A stretch of 64,000 nucleotides of DNA, from assembly GCA_947488175.1 (NCBI GenBank), contig CANKYO010000008.1, positions 1-64,000 on the forward strand, read 5' to 3'. The position numbers and the translations under genes were made by a program. The notes beneath the pieces were generated by a model that did no database searches, was not told where the DNA came from, and saw only the letters and a list, made by a program, of their open reading frames with translations. Source of the DNA: an uncultured Paracoccaceae bacterium (GTDB taxonomy: Bacteria; Pseudomonadota; Alphaproteobacteria; Rhodobacterales; Rhodobacteraceae). Shown here in pieces: positions 62,989 to 64,000 of the stretch (position 1 is its first letter; every line of letters starts with the position of its first letter).

Positions 62989-64000
62989 TTGGGACAGTCA
63001 ACCATCACATTGACGGTGGCGCAGGCCATCGTCCGTTATCTGGCCGCGCAATACATCGAGATTGATGGCGTGCGGACCCGTGTTTGCGGTGGCGGTTTTG
63101 GCATTTTCGGCCATGGCAATGTCACCTGTCTGGGTGAAGCGCTGTATGATCATCAGGATGTCCTGCCGCTTTATCGTGGCCAGAATGAACAGGGGATGGG
63201 GTTCGCCGCTGCAGCCTATGCCAAGGCATATCTGCGCCGCCGGTTCATGTTTTGCACCGCCTCGGCCGGGCCGGGTACGGCCAATCTGTTGACCGCCTCT
63301 GCCCTGGCTCATGCCAACCGGTTGCCCATGTTGATGCTGTGTGGCGACGCCTTTCTGACACGTCTGCCTGACCCGGTGCTGCAGCAGTTGGAGCATTTCG
63401 GGAACCCCGCGCTGGGCCTGAACGATGCGTTCAAGGCAGTGACCCGGTATTGGGATCGTATCACCCATCCGGCGCAGATTATCCAGTCACTGCCAGCCGC
63501 GTTGAACACCATGCTGGATCCCGCCGATTGTGGCCCTGCGTTTATCGGGTTGCCGCAGGACGTGCAGGGCTGGACCTATGACTATCCGCTGTCTTTCTTT
63601 GAGGAGCGTGTGCATCGCATTCGCCGTCAGACACCTGACGTGGCAGAGGTTACCGATGCTGCCGCTGTATTGGCCGGGGCCAAGCGCCCGATGATCATTG
63701 CAGGCGGCGGTGTGCAGTATTCAGGGGCGGTCGCAGAACTGACCGCATTTGCTGAGGCGCATGGCATTCCGGTGGTCGAAACGATCGCCGGTCGCGCCAA
63801 CCTTCTGGATGATCATCCGCTGAATATCGGCCCGATTGGCGTGACCGGATCAGACAGCGCCAACACAATTGCCGAGCAGGCGGATGTGATCCTTGCCATT
63901 GGTACGCGCCTGCAGGATTTCACAACCGGATCCTGGACGGCCTTTGCGCAGGATGCCCGGATCATCGGGTTGAACGTTGCCCGCCATGACGCGGCGAAGC
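62989..64000 (+). CDS. iolD: IolD, 3D-trihydroxycyclohexane-1,2-dione hydrolase, 5' part
   Basis: 337 codons are visible; the gene runs off the right edge (full length about 620 residues). The start is TTG 62989, with GGGGAGGG four bases upstream; no in-frame ATG fits. Family segments are LTVAQAIVRYLAAQYIEIDG, the GGGFGIFGHGNV loop, RGQNEQGMGFAAAAYAK with the thiamine-activating Glu at residue 67, and CTASAGPGTANLLTASALAH. A thiamine diphosphate enzyme that hydrolytically opens the inositol ring. Divergent from the iolG-like gene and under the shared operator. Confidence 0.92.
   Translation, partial: MGQSTITLTVAQAIVRYLAAQYIEIDGVRTRVCGGGFGIFGHGNVTCLGEALYDHQDVLPLYRGQNEQGMGFAAAAYAKAYLRRRFMFCTASAGPGTANLLTASALAHANRLPMLMLCGDAFLTRLPDPVLQQLEHFGNPALGLNDAFKAVTRYWDRITHPAQIIQSLPAALNTMLDPADCGPAFIGLPQDVQGWTYDYPLSFFEERVHRIRRQTPDVAEVTDAAAVLAGAKRPMIIAGGGVQYSGAVAELTAFAEAHGIPVVETIAGRANLLDDHPLNIGPIGVTGSDSANTIAEQADVILAIGTRLQDFTTGSWTAFAQDARIIGLNVARHDAAK

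Noticed and set aside
1..64000. CRISPR array, prophage, plasmid origin or toxin-antitoxin pair
   Set aside because: No regularly spaced repeats, phage structural genes, rep/par genes or paired small genes of that kind were seen.

Overview
The window reads as an alphaproteobacterium of the Rhodobacterales, most likely the Roseobacter group. This is inferred from gene content and codon style: TRAP and peptide ABC importers, KpsE/KpsM-type capsule genes, an inositol cluster with LacI control, and many GTG/TTG starts. No rRNA, tRNA, CRISPR array, phage or intact insertion sequence was recognised. The window is dense in transport, catabolic and surface-polysaccharide genes. It also carries several decayed genes: a truncated kdgK, a class II aldolase, a GlxA-type regulator and one unidentified gene.

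Layout. (1) 0.4-2.3 kb: a membrane NDP-sugar 4,6-dehydratase of the PglF/WbpM type, then a decayed stretch. (2) 3.2-13.4 kb: a five-gene peptide-type ABC importer, divergent from a FAD amine/amino-acid oxidase, an RpiR regulator and an M81 (MlrC-like) metallopeptidase. This looks like uptake and breakdown of an unusual peptide or amine. (3) 13.7-18.9 kb: a uronate-type cluster (KdgF cupin, SDR, TRAP transporter, divergent GntR regulator) with a broken kdgK. (4) 18.9-25.6 kb: a DUF1304 protein, then TetR, RND adaptor, RND pump and a lipoprotein hydrolase, with two TetR-like operators. (5) 25.8-26.4 kb: GlxA-like pseudogene.

(6) 26.5-46.2 kb is the surface-polysaccharide core. A nonulosonic acid pathway (NeuA/D/B/C-like enzymes plus a CBS-domain/aminotransferase fusion) with the dehydratase at 0.4 kb could form a complete route to a CMP-legionaminic-acid-type sugar. 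It is followed by a sugar transferase, a Wzi-like barrel, a Wza/KpsD-like export lipoprotein, two Gfo/Idh oxidoreductases, KpsE, a KpsC-like protein, a 1026-residue putative glycosyltransferase, and a KpsM permease paired with a KpsT homologue that has lost every ATPase motif. (7) 46.3-55.3 kb: a GT2 gene, a decayed stretch with a class II aldolase pseudogene, an ABC flippase of the PglK/MsbA type, a GT61 transferase, and a four-gene block (hexapeptide acetyltransferase, AMP ligase, acyl carrier protein, PLP decarboxylase). That block resembles the ligase/ACP/decarboxylase sets that make amino-acyl groups on a carrier protein.

(8) 55.3-64.0 kb: an inositol cluster with ABC importer, LacI regulator, two Gfo/Idh dehydrogenases, IolE and the start of IolD, which runs off the window. 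A perfect 14-bp palindrome, TGCAACCGGTTGCA, occurs once before the importer and once between the divergent catabolic genes, and is the likely LacI operator.
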